A stretch of 64,000 nucleotides of DNA from Terebella lapidaria (lineage: Eukaryota > Annelida > Polychaeta > Terebellida > Terebellidae). Below the pieces are notes generated by a model. The model saw nothing but the letters and a program-made list of their open reading frames with translations. It was not told the DNA's origin and searched no databases. Made by a program: the position numbers and the translations under genes. Shown here in pieces: positions 21,801-32,748 of the stretch (position 1 is the first letter of the stretch; each line of letters begins with the position of its first letter). The stretch covers positions 31,432,165 through 31,496,164 of the forward strand of contig OX424564.1 of NCBI GenBank assembly GCA_949152475.1. The letters run 5' to 3'.

Positions 21801-24800
21801 TTGTCCCCTGACGTTATTCGGTAAACCGAGTGAATCGCTATGTCAATAGTCGGATCGTCATGAAAACAAAGATGGGAAGATAAAACTTGACAGGAGTGGT
21901 TCGGACACTCATTTTTTTCGTGTGTGTTTGTGAATGGGGGGAGGATAGGAGGGGGGGGGGAGATGGGAGGGTGTGGTGGGGGGGGGGGGGGATGGAAGGG
22001 TTGTTAGAAGACAAAGATTAATATTACAGCCAAGGCCAACAACATGGTTTTTTACCCCCCTCTGCACTGATGCACTCTCACGGTTGCATATTACGACAGG
22101 GGAACCAATTTGGCCGTGCATTGTGGTTGGAAAAACAAAACTACGGCTTTATCCATCCCATCATAAAATTGCCGACTGATGTAATTACGTGGAAATAAAT
22201 GTAGCACCGGGCCTTTGATAGATAGGTACCCTGTTTTACCCTCCGAAAACAATATTGATATGACTGACCCTGCAATCGGATTAGTGAAACCTGATGGAGA
22301 ATATCGCAATGTAACTCAATTGTGTCTTTATGGGGTAGATTACTGGGGGGGGGGGGGGGGGGGTACAGTACTTGGCATGCGAGCGAAGCAGCATCTCTGA
22401 AATATTAATATATATACAGCCAGATTATTTCCATCTGAATTGAGCCTAGTATCTGTTTCCTTTGAGTTATTGGATGTTGTTGCAACCGAGAGTGCCTTGT
22501 CCAACAAGATTGCAACGGTGACACTGAAAAGGGAATGTCTTTCTCCTTGTCGGGCAGGCTTGTGCAAAGAAATAGCGAAAGGGAATTTGGGGGGGGGGGG
22601 GGCATGGGAGGGAGGGGGTGCCGATGTATTTGTGACAGAAAGAGGGTAGGTGAGTCACTGGGGACAGGTTGCCATGGGATACAGGGGGAATGGTGGGGGG
22701 TAGGGTATAATTATGGAAATAAGACAGAATTCATAGGAGATGGAAGACAGTGAGTTATGGACTAAGGAAATGCAAATTGCAGCAATGTGCATTAGGCATG
22801 ATCTGATGTGAATATTTTTTTTTTATATTCGGTGAGAATCCAGGGTTTATTTTCTTGAGATCTTGAGTGAATGGGCGTGATTATCTGATGGGTATTCGAG
22901 GTCTTCAATCATAATATTCCGACATTTAAATGACCTCAAACAATAAACATTTCATCTCTATCAAGAGCCTACTCAAAGTAAATTCATCAAGCTCAACTGG
23001 GATGCAAATTGTTACACTGAATGATTATTTACCAATCATTCGGTGGCTTTAGAAGTGGAAATTTTCAGTGTGATCATGTAAATGTCAAAATAATTATGTC
23101 ACTTTTATCTGATTTTGTTCGTCCTCTCACTCTATTATACAGGTTTTAACCCCAACCCCGTAGTATCTGGCAGTTTCTACAGTTTCTGTTGGTAATGGAC
23201 ACTCACATGGAGGGTTGGGGGGTGGAGGCTGAGCACTGTGTCCGTACCAGTGCAAAGATATGGCAATGTTCTGTCAATGTTTGGTGAAGCAATATAAATG
23301 TGTGTTCGGAAAAAAGAGATGATGGGATGGCTGGCTGAAGGGGTGCGGAGAAGGGGGGGGGGGGGGGGGAGGGGAAGATATGTTATGAAAGAGGTGGGGG
23401 TCTGGCTTTGGATGGTAGGGGGGATGGGGGGGACAGTAAATGGGTTATTATGTTCATTGGGTATGATGGATAGTTCCCATATGCCCATGTGATCTGTCCG
23501 GATTATGGCAATGACATTTTTCTGACGGAATTAACGAACTGGCATCCATCATCCGAAGTAAATATCCCATACAGTTTCGAAAATAATTTCCCCCGTTGCA
23601 ATGACATTATATTCGTATCTCTGTCATGAGTGTGGTAAAAATGTCAGATAATAATGCACTTAACTGGATCTCCTTTCATTTTGTTGACATCTATTTTAGT
23701 TACCATGTTTGCCAGACTGGAATAGCATCAAATCATGAAACTGCCAACTTCATTTTTTAAGTCTGCGTCTCTATGTATTTCTCATGCAAGTTTTAACAAC
23801 ATTCATGGTTGCAGTGCAAGGCCTATGGTGTGCTCTGAATTTTGTACCAATATGACATGAATGTCTGGTTTGTAGCCTTTTGTGTGCTCTATAAATATTC
23901 ACGCCATCCCTTCACACAAGTTTTATACATCTATTCCTTTGATACAACATAATTATACACCAGCAAATTGTCTACCAACTGTTGTAAAACACGAACTCAT
24001 AAAATATGGTAATGAAAATATAGGTCTTTTCTCTCTATCCTGACAAAGAAGCATATAAAACTTGTAATCAAGGTAATTAGCAACATCATTATGGGCCTTT
24101 GTTGTGCATCAGGGAACATGTGAATAGCCGTCTAATTTTCCACGTCTATGCACATAAAGTACCATGTTTTACAGATGATAGGAAACTAAAGAATCATGGA
24201 TAATGACCACCATTCTATGTCAGTTGGGCTTGATATTTTAGCAATATTTTGGACAAAAGTTCTGCACCTCTATGGCAGGTATCGTAATCATGGTAACAGA
24301 CCTGATTTTAGAAATTGACACCAGATTTGCTCAAAGAAACAGTAAAATTCCCAACTCTCCAAAGATCCGTAGAATCCGGGAATTTTCATTCAACACATTC
24401 ACACCAGTCATCCCGAGGGAACCCGAACATCATCTTCCCCGAAACCCCGAACAGAATCTGACCCCGAAAAACATGATTATTGGATTAGCGGTCATCGTTG
24501 GTTCTTTCTCCCCGATTATTATTTTCTCCACGGCCGAAAAGCCAAAACAAACCCCCAGTTAGCAGTAGCAGTGGTTAGTCTAGTCAACCAGTCGAAGAAA
24601 GGGCTCCCATCTGAGCTTGGACCATATGTTTTCCATTCCCTCACGGACCAAAAATTGTGGTATGAAGATGGGTATTCAGTCGGGATTCTATGTTGACAAG
24701 CTGGTTCGCAGTGGGACGCAGGGGAAAAGCGCCCTCTACTGCTAATTGGATAATGATTTTGCCAGGAGGTGCCCCCGATATCGAGTGGGGTCTGCCGATG

Positions 24801-27800
24801 TTGCGATTACACGATGCACCGTGGAAAGCAAGGCATTAAGTTGGTTTACATGTGGGGGATGTTTCGTTGTGGCCTTTCGCAAGCTTATGAACTTGGACAT
24901 TGAGCTTGTTATGTAGGAGTGTCAATTCCGCCAAATATAGATGTCAGGCTATAGTATTTGATACGGCCGGGTCATTTTTGAGTACCTTTTTAGCAGAGGG
25001 ACTCGTTTCAAATAAAGGTACTCAATGAACAATAAATAGATAATCTCAATTCATTTGTCATACCAGTCTTTATTGTTGTTGGTGTAAATACTTTTTAAAT
25101 TTTTTTTTTTTTTACACATCAAAAGCTTTTTTTTTTAAGATCCTATTCGTGTTTAGAATGATTTCCAACTGGACAATACATCCATCCATCATGATTATTA
25201 ATACTGATCCAGTACCCTTAATTGCCTATACACATGCACTGATTGATAGTACATGTGCAATGTCTACAGTTTCCATGGTTTATCATGCTCTGAAAAAATT
25301 CACCCAGCGAAATGATAATGCATCACAATTTACTTCAATTTACGTCGGAATTCATCTAGCCCAGGGAAATTAATGAAGATGCATTTCTATCAATTTCCAT
25401 ATTTCAACAGATCCAAATGAGTCGCTTTAATATTTCACATTTTCTTGATCGAATTCATTTCTTGATGGAAACACTTAGCCGCCTGAATTCGCAAGAAATT
25501 GTTCGACATAAAAGTACATTCATTTAGCTGAATTTGCTCAGGTTACGGAGATGAAAAAACACGAGAACTGTCATCTTCTAAGAATTTTTATCCCGTATGA
25601 AAATGTCGTTCACATTTTCCCCAAAGCAATCATAAAAACAATTCATCCATTTCATTTCGTATTGTCTCGTCGTTGGAATAACACGAAAAGACACTAACAT
25701 ATTACAAAGCTCGTATTAAACGAACTCATATCCCTTTACTGTAAAACATTGTCGGTCTAAAAAGGCAAATGGATTTTTTCGCTCATCATGTCGAGAGTGA
25801 AGAAAAGAAAGAAATTCCGCTGATTGCCACGTAATGCACAGCACAGAGAATGTAGAGAGAAATCCCTTTGCTCGCTCGTAAATTGCCCCTTATTTGGACC
25901 ATGCGATAATGGAAAATGCCAAATGCACGTCACAATCAACATTTTCGCTCAATATATCTGGATATCGCAGAGCAAAGTGTACATGCGCAAAATGTCACTC
26001 GTAATTTAGTTGTAATAACAATATTTTCCTTCCATGCATGTAGAAGGCATTGATCAAATCGAGTGAAATAATATGGCTGAACTCTTACAATTCTATTGTC
26101 ATCGTTGATCAGATTTGAAAAGATGGAGAGATGCTACATGCAGCAGTCATGCGACATGAGACAGGACTTGTTTCTCGTGCAAATGAAGTGATTTTGACTG
26201 GCAATATTTACATTTTTAATGCATCAATCAGTTTGTAATGTTCTAATGGCCCGCGGCATTTTTACGTGACTGGTGTTTCTATTTGCTGCATTTTCTGCTC
26301 TGTACAAGTTTGTAGCAGATTTTTTTTTTTCCCCGTGCAAAACAAGCCATCTAGCTTGCATGTGTTATTGTTCGTCACGGAAAAAACAGCAGTACTTTTA
26401 AGTTGTTATCATTTCTCATGTCTCAGAATATTATGACTTGGTGTGTATAAACATGCAAATTATATACAACATTAAACATGAATATAATTTCAGTCGACTT
26501 TCTTTACTTCATTATGCATGTTTTTATGTTCTTATTGCATTGAAATTGCAGGAAAAACCCCACAATTTTCAATAAAGGAAAACACCGTGACAAATGTATA
26601 TGAGACAAAACTGAAGATACAACTGGTATCCACAGTTGCAACATAAATGTACACTTATTACATTATTTGCCATTAATATATGGGATTCCACGAAATTACC
26701 ATCATAAATATTCAAAGAGTAATGAAAAAGACAATTGATGCACGAAAGTAATGTGACTAGATGGCATAAATATATTATTGCCATAGTTATTGTTATTATT
26801 ATAATGCTGCCGAACAATAAAGACAAAACAATGAGGCAAAATCATCAAAATACAACAATAGCAACAATGGCTTCACTGTTGGAAGTCAAGACAATAGACT
26901 ACAAAATTAATGAGGACATACAAATTAGTATATTATATTTGCAAGCACGCTATGCCGACGGAATAAAGACTACAGGTATATTTATATAGATATGTCTTTA
27001 GTTTGTTCCTAGTGTTTACCAGTGGTCAAAACATACTTCATTAATTTCGAAAGGAGATGCCTGAGAGAAAATTGAATATTGTCTAATTATCTTGAATGTT
27101 AATGAGATTCACAAACAGAAATTTCCAAATTGTCTCCAAATTAATTAATGCCAATGACCCCCGATGGAACTAGTCAAGTCTGTGGTCTAATTTGTTTTTA
27201 ATTAATTCTGAGGAGTTCTGCACAGTGAATTTAATCCATTTACATAGTTATTCTTATACATGTACCTGTTTTTCCGAGGAAATGTTTCTTTTTTTCTACG
27301 AACTGATGAAATTCACTCATTGATGGGGGGGGGGGGGGGGGGGGGAGGAGCCAAAATATATAAGTATATCTATTATTTTTTTTCAGAGTGCCATACACAA
27401 TATTTTATGATACTAGTATATGAAAATTAAAAATACCAGATCTGATTGTTAATAAAGCAAGCAATGCTCCACCGTTTCCCCTATTCATTTGAAGACAATC
27501 GACAGCATTATATTACCTAATCTGCGGAAAAATACGGCAGAAATCGGCTGCCATCCTGGTGTCGTGAACAGTACTTGGCTATCCATAGCCACCTCATTTA
27601 TTCACAACTCACAACTCTTGAAGCAATACTGGTGTCCTTCAGACCCTCAATAATATCAGATTGGGAACAAGTTCATGTTAGATTTCGTCGGAGGAGGAAG
27701 GGGGGGAAGGGTTGATTGCAAACAGGGAAACAGCCATGGGCCCAGAGAAGGAAAGATATTGCAAGACCCGGTGGGAGGGGGGTGGGGGGGGGGGGGGGGT

Positions 27801-29111
27801 AGGGGTTGGAAGAGAGATGAGGACCAAATTAAGTCATTAATCATGATTTCTTCTACATCACGTCAGGAAAAGGGACATTGCTTGGAACGAGGGAAGGGAT
27901 ATATTCACGAGGGGGGGGCGGGGAGGGTCACACACACGTAGAGGCTTTGCTTGAGTGATCGATGATGCTGGGAAAAATTTTTCATTTATATATGTGTATA
28001 TCTGGGGCAATATTAATGCCGGGTGGCAGTCCGATTCGTCTGCTGTTGTCGTCAAGTGGCAGAGCTTTCGTAATCCTTCTGAGCAGCACATGACAGAAAT
28101 ACTAATGTTCTCTTGTCGGAACAACTTTTCTCGGACAGGAGGGTATGTCAGTTGAGTGGCATAGATGTAACGCGACAATCATGGGAAATGATATTGCCTT
28201 GTCAGCAGATTCTACTTGAAAGCAGTTCTAAAATTTTTCATGGTGTTCATCTTGTTCCTTCCAGTCACCTGTTCTTTGTGAACAGTTCCACCAGTCAACG
28301 ACATTGATAGACTAAGTAACACATGTTCCACAATGTTTAGGACTTCTACCGGTAAACACTATTGATATCAGGCAGTGAGAATACGGATAGTAAGTTTAAA
28401 ATTTAATACAAAACGTCACTCGTATAATCTATGAAATTCTAAACTCACCTGTGCGAGTGGAACACTGTCATCACTACTGCTCTCCTCCGCGGAGCTCTCC
28501 CGTCCTGGGGAGGTCGTGTTCGAGCCCGGTGGCGACACCTGTGGCGTAACTTGTCCCTGCGTCAGAGGCGACAACATTTGTCGGCCATCGTTCGCCCCTT
28601 GCGGCATTCCTATGAGCATTGCTTGTGACGTCGCCATTACCGTAGTTGAAACGACGTTCATTCCCTTTGCCGAGGGGTCCATATGTTGCATGTGGTGTCC
28701 GCCTAAGTTGTTCGTGTATTGGATGTCAGGAATGTCGAAAGTTTGAGGCGGGAATTTCGGCAGGAACCCGTAACCTTGGACGTGATTGTTCTGTTGTTGC
28801 TGTTGGTAACCATGGTGATAGCCGTTCTGCTGCGGCGCTTGCTGTTGTTGATGTGGAGGGAATGTATGGAGATATGTTTGACCTTGACCTTGGACTTGAC
28901 CTTGACTTTGGGGGTGATGACCTTGACCTTGACCTGGTGAGGCGAGGGAGGTCACCGATTGGCCGTGCTGGTTTTGGTTTGTGGATTGGTTTTCGAAGTT
29001 GGGAGTTGGAGACGGTCCAACAGGGAACACATCAGTGCTGCCATCTGGTGGCGGGAGTGTCAGAGGCGGAAGGTCGAAATCCTCGTCCCCAAAACTGGGA
29101 GTGTGGAATGT
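18784..29111 (-). CDS. TOX: TOX-family HMG-box protein (seven exons; N-terminal exon not found)
   Basis: Seven minus-strand exons join in frame to 549 residues plus TAA: 29111-28449, 21583-21465, 21194-21059, 20376-20296, 19995-19552, 19332-19190 and 18847-18784. The first visible residues, [20 protein letters not shown], match the TOX N-terminal signature. A basic stretch (TPKKRKKK) precedes the HMG box (about residues 255-330: [20 protein letters not shown], then [15 protein letters not shown]). The box is an L-shaped DNA-bending domain, so the protein acts in the nucleus on chromatin. A Pro/Met/His/Gly-rich region follows. The C-terminus (CVRNGC ... [26 protein letters not shown]) matches the Cys/His module kept in TOX4-like proteins. 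The first exon starts in phase 0, so the N-terminal exon(s) lie further right or outside the window. Confidence 0.93.
19190..19332 (-). CDS. TOX: TOX exon encoding the C-terminal Cys/His module
   Basis: It encodes [17 protein letters not shown], then [20 protein letters not shown] and [10 protein letters not shown]. The Cys and His spacing (C-x4-C, C-x3-C, HC) suggests metal binding, which is inferred and not established here. The donor GTCTGT is slightly unusual; phase 2. Confidence 0.9.
19552..19995 (-). CDS. TOX: TOX exon encoding the Pro/Met/His/Gly-rich region
   Basis: 148 codons, phase 0 at both ends, from [18 protein letters not shown] to HDGYMGAQ. Low complexity with PPPPQ, GPGGG and repeated MPG/HMP motifs. 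It corresponds to the poorly conserved transactivation-like region of TOX proteins. The region is GC-rich compared with its surroundings. Confidence 0.92.
20296..20376 (-). CDS. TOX: TOX exon, end of HMG box (helix 3 tail)
   Basis: 27 codons: [20 protein letters not shown] then RATLVSS. Nearly identical to the vertebrate [25 protein letters not shown] segment. The donor is GTAAGT. Confidence 0.95.
20377..21058 (-). other. TOX intron
   Basis: A 682-bp intron with GT-AG ends. It contains a (CTCC)n-rich pyrimidine tract near 20,818-20,850 on the plus strand. Nothing else was recognised. Confidence 0.6.
21059..21194 (-). CDS. TOX: TOX exon, HMG box core
   Basis: Encodes [20 protein letters not shown], then [20 protein letters not shown] and EDHKN. 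These are HMG helices 1 and 2 with the family-specific [10 protein letters not shown] motif. The acceptor CTTTTGCAG completes a split Lys codon; the donor is GTAAGT. Confidence 0.97.
21465..21583 (-). CDS. TOX: TOX exon, basic region and start of HMG box
   Basis: Encodes [20 protein letters not shown], then [19 protein letters not shown]. The basic tract is the predicted nuclear localisation signal. It ends in phase 2 at a GTGAGT donor. Confidence 0.95.
21951..21991 (+). repeat. G-run cluster (10 and 14 G)
   Basis: Runs at 21951-21960 and 21978-21991 in a G-rich, A-interrupted context. Potential quadruplex former. Confidence 0.8.
22345..22363 (+). repeat. G homopolymer, 19 nt
   Basis: Uninterrupted G-run inside the large TOX intron. 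Confidence 0.9.
23353..23369 (+). repeat. G homopolymer, 17 nt
   Basis: Uninterrupted G-run, followed by further GGGG blocks. Confidence 0.9.
27325..27345 (+). repeat. G homopolymer, 21 nt
   Basis: The longest G-run in the window, in the large TOX intron. Confidence 0.9.
27784..27799 (+). repeat. G homopolymer, 16 nt
   Basis: G-run within a wider G-rich patch (27,690-27,920). Confidence 0.9.
28449..29111 (-). CDS. TOX: TOX exon, N-terminal acidic/Gln-rich region
   Basis: 221 codons, phase 0 at both ends. It opens [20 protein letters not shown] (conserved TOX motif). A Gly-Gln repeat ([13 protein letters not shown], then VQGQGQ) follows, then His/Gln tracts with HQQQQ and QQQQQNN. A second conserved motif ([16 protein letters not shown]) comes next, and the exon ends in a Ser/acidic stretch ([16 protein letters not shown]). 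The GTG at 29030 is an internal Val codon, not a start. Confidence 0.93.
28878..28936 (-). promoter_or_regulatory. Four TCAAGGTCA nuclear-receptor half-sites inside a TOX coding exon
   Basis: TGACCTTGA (complement of TCAAGGTCA) occurs at 28879-28887, 28897-28905, 28918-28926 and 28924-28932. TCAAGGTCA is the extended half-site bound by ERR and FTZ-F1/SF-1 type monomeric receptors. The same bases encode the Gly-Gln repeat, so coding constraint alone may explain the motif. Confidence 0.35.
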
Positions 29112-30750
29112 CTGGAAATATACAAATATAACGTTTCAATCAGCATCAGGGTCTTGATATTTTCAAAACATATTTTATTTGCTTGCAAACTGAGTCATAA
29201 AAATTTTGCACACGGCCTGAATGTAAGCACCTTATACATGTTATACTAGTAGCTTTAAATTGTGTTCACATTGCATAACTCAGTACAGTACAAGTATGCA
29301 TGATGAATGCTATTCTTCTGCCGTCATCAGATTATATCTACAACATGGACAGAAACAAATTATTCATCATGCTGATAATCTGATAATTGATAATTATTGT
29401 CATTACATGGATACTGACAGCTAGGTGTACCCTAGCTACACTCAATGTAAATGAAGAATTATATATGCAACTAGATTCAACAAACTTTAATGCAAATCCC
29501 TCACAGGGCTAGCATCTACGTACACATTTTGACATTTAACAGACGTCTTTTACGAAAATAACGGGAAATATAAACTCATGCGTCACAGAAAGAAAGACAA
29601 AATCCCGATCTCGATCTACATTAGTTCCCGCGTGAGCACTTTCCAAGTCTCTCATCTCCATTATCAAGCGAATCAACTATTACAAAATGGTTGCCATGGC
29701 ACCGCGCTGGCCATAATTGAATGCCGTGGAAGCATTTATGCCGGCTACTGATGCGGAAGCACTTATTTCATAAGGTTTCATTATGCGCCACATCAAAGTG
29801 AGGGCTAAAATATCCCATTAGATGCTTCAAACGGGAATATGTCCGTCAACCGATAATACTGCGGAATTAATCTGCAAGTCGGGTGCTGGATGTGTTATGT
29901 ATTCATGTGGCTGTATCTTAGTGTTGCTTTCCATATTTCATCATATTTATCATGTTTATATGCCATCAGGATATGATTATATGCCAGGTAGCAGCTGATT
30001 TTACTCTTGTGTATATTACAATACTTAATAATGTATGTTATTACCATTGTGCAATATTCTGGTTGGGGTAGAGTGTTACAATAAATATAATGAAAGTACA
30101 CACGTAGAATGAAAACTGTGTCTAAACATGTGGCACCTGATGGCAAAGTCCAAAGTGGCCCTAAATCACAGGTGTTTTTATAGGACAGAGTGTACTTTGG
30201 GGTCTTCCCTTATGGTAACCTTCATAGCGCCCTATACAGATATAAATCTACTCTATGGTGCTGAATAATATCCATATGAATCTCACCTGGTTTTTCATGA
30301 CAGGTGGTCTCCTGACAGTTTTTATTGTACTAACAAACACAACAAGAAAATGCAGCTAACTGCGAGAGACGACATTAGAGCTCGAGCACACCATCAGCAC
30401 CACGAGACCTGAATATATCTTACACCCCCCCCCCTTTACAAAAAAAGAAAATTGAAACATATCATGTCCCACATGATTCCAATTCATTCCCGTATATTAT
30501 GATGAAACACATAGGCCTACTTCAATCATATTCCTAATGAGTAAACATTTATTTTGAACTCAATGAAACAGTTACGCCTGATAAAATGATATTGAACCTC
30601 AATAAAATATCCTTAAAATATTGGAAACTATGAGGAATATCTGCATCTGATATCATGATATAGATAACACATGCATACTGAGCAAATTAAAAGACCAGTT
30701 TAAAATAAAAAGGTTTCGCAACCGAGCATGTTGCTGATAAAATATGTGAT
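29112..30750. other. TOX upstream intron / 5' flank, proximal part
   Basis: No coding exon recognised. About 29,580-29,880 is complex, less AT-rich sequence with a near X-box (GTTGCCATGGCACC at 29690-29703) and could be regulatory. Confidence 0.4.
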
Positions 30751-30806
30751 AAAATATGTCCAATTACGGTAAATGTAGTCGTGGTACCGTAGACGAATCG
30801 TTGTGT

Positions 30807-30975
30807 TTACTTCATTACGCCAAAGAAGGCCGCACGCAAGGTTACATGTACATGCATGCACAAAATGCTGCACAGAAAATTGTACGTTCCAAAGTACGCG
30901 TCATTGCGGTAAAATTTGCTTTGCATTCTGGGAACGTGAATTTCCATCGGCTCCGCCATTTTGACGTTTTCCAGA
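30807..30975 (-). promoter_or_regulatory. Candidate internal promoter / first exon for TOX
   Basis: On the minus strand, AAAATGGCGG at about 30962-30953 matches the YY1-type start-proximal motif. Its ATG (30959-30957) opens a 50-codon frame (MAEPMEIHVPRMQSKFYRND, then AYFGTYNF...) with local CpG enrichment. It lies 1.85 kb upstream of the first recognised TOX exon on the coding strand. Phase-0 GT candidates exist, but only weak ones (for example CAT|GTAACC). No sequence proof that it splices to TOX. Confidence 0.25.
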
Positions 30976-31192
30976 CGAGCAGACCATTTTGCGTAATTTT
31001 CTCAAACCTAACACATCGATTTATGCATTATATATCTATGGAATATTCAAAGCTTGCCATCAAATCGAGAGATTTTATGTCAAGGACGAAGAAAATACTC
31101 ATTTGAAGTAGGTGTACAAAGGTTTACATGCGAAAACGGGCGTCGATAGGTTGGCATGAAACCTCCATAAAAAAGTCAGCACATAGACATGT

Positions 31193-31223
31193 AGAGAGTT
31201 GGGGGCTTCGCCCCCAACGCTCT
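31193..31223. repeat. GC-rich hairpin with 14-bp stem and 3-nt loop
   Basis: AGAGAGTTGGGGGC and GCCCCCAACGCTCT pair with one mismatch around TTC. The inner nine pairs are perfect. Probably the end of a decayed mobile element; bacterial-type termination is not relevant here. Confidence 0.7.
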
Positions 31224-32732
31224 AATGTCAAAAATGTTTTGTGTGCATATTTTATAAATAGGATGAAACACGGTCACTGACTTATCAAATGTGAAAATTT
31301 CAAAACTGCATGATCGAGTTCGGTACTCTCAGTACATCCAACTTTTTTTATTGCTCTGATTCGTCAGAATTCACACAAAGTTGCTGACTCAGTTTCACAC
31401 GCTGTTCTGCACAGATTGCATCTCACCGGTGACGATAACAACAGTATGAATATGATGTATAATGTTCGAAACTGCATGCATGACGTGTCTTTCAACCAAC
31501 ACCTGTTGCCATGAACATAGAACGTGATAATTTTCCATCGGCAAAAATCAAGTTACGTTGGAAACAAAGGCTGAATAAAATCGTGAAATTTCCAGCCCAT
31601 GGTATGATTTTATGCTTCGAGTTTTTATCTTAAATACGCAAAAAAACGTATTGCATCTCTGAACTATGCACACTTATAAGTGAATGAGAACCCAGGCAAC
31701 CGCGGCAATGAACATAATTAACACTTTTGCTGAACAGGTGCATAATAATTGTTCTCGCAAATACAATGTCCCATTACGAGAACAAAAATTCCACTAGGAA
31801 CGAGCGTCATTGCGCATTCACCAGACAGACATGTGCAAATTGTCAGTGCTTTTTATGCGCCTTTGTAATCGTTCATTCCACACGTTTCGATTTCTGTCAC
31901 CTGCTTGTAGTTAATGAATGCCAATAACGCCCTGCAGAAAAGCGCGGTATCAGAGTATCTAATCACTTGTACCTCATTCAACATCGTCCAATGTCGCTCA
32001 TTCACTCTAGTGTTTACTGTACCCATCTCTTTAATTCTCGTAATTGTTACTTTGCCCTTGAACATCAGCTTTTCAAATATCACTGTCATCACGCGACAAA
32101 TGACACCCATTCGGAGCAAGATGTCAACTTATATGCACTGTTATTGGACATGGTGATATTTTCATATGAACAAAGATTATGTATTAAAGTAGTCCAACAC
32201 AGTGACTGTAATTCAATATTATTGGCCAACTCTACAGTATGAATCTCAGTGCCAAACATGAATGTTTTATAAACAATGTCTAGATTCAAATAATTTCTCG
32301 ATTTCAGCGAACTTCAGACATATTGAATCAGAATTTCATTATTTTCAATTTGCTCAAGAAGTTCAATTCACTTTGCTGGTCTCCATTGGCAAACAAATAA
32401 CTAACAGTATCGGAAATACAGTATATGAAATTGGACATATTTACAATAATTTTATATATAGGTAAAGATACTCATTAGGACGTAGAAGGACATTGCAATT
32501 TGGGTATGGATATGTCTAACAGGAAGATCAAGAATGAAAGGGAAATATTGCTTACAATGAGTGACTAGGCTGACCCCACACTACGATGTCATGACACAGA
32601 ACACAGCGAAACTACGAGAATCGCAAGAGGAGAAACGCACCGATGCCAGTGCCAAAAGCAGTCACACAGTGTAATTCAGTACCGATTGACATGGAGAATC
32701 AAGGCTTTTTCTCTGTTTTCGTCTGAGGGGTT

Positions 32733-32748
32733 GGGGGGGGGGGGGGGG
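32733..32748 (+). repeat. G homopolymer, 16 nt
   Basis: Uninterrupted run followed by further GGGG blocks. Confidence 0.9.

Larger units (their letters stand above)
21584..28448 (-). other. Large TOX intron with G-runs
   Basis: A 6.9-kb intron between the N-terminal and HMG exons. It contains long G homopolymers (listed separately) and an unassigned short plus-strand ORF at 24,272-24,562. About 25.4-26.05 kb is complex sequence that could be conserved regulatory DNA. No additional in-frame TOX exon is needed, since the flanking exons are in matching phase. Confidence 0.6.

Noticed and set aside
24272-24562. 96-codon ORF ([16 protein letters not shown]...) in the large TOX intron
   Set aside because: No recognisable domain, no convincing splice or promoter context, and TOX exons on both sides already join in phase.
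28646-29131. 161-codon plus-strand ORF with [11 protein letters not shown] repeats
   Set aside because: Antisense reading of the TOX Gly-Gln exon; no independent support.
31193-31223. GC-rich hairpin as an intrinsic transcription terminator
   Set aside because: The genome is animal-type, and the hairpin is not followed by a T-run or preceded by a gene. A repeat terminus is more likely.
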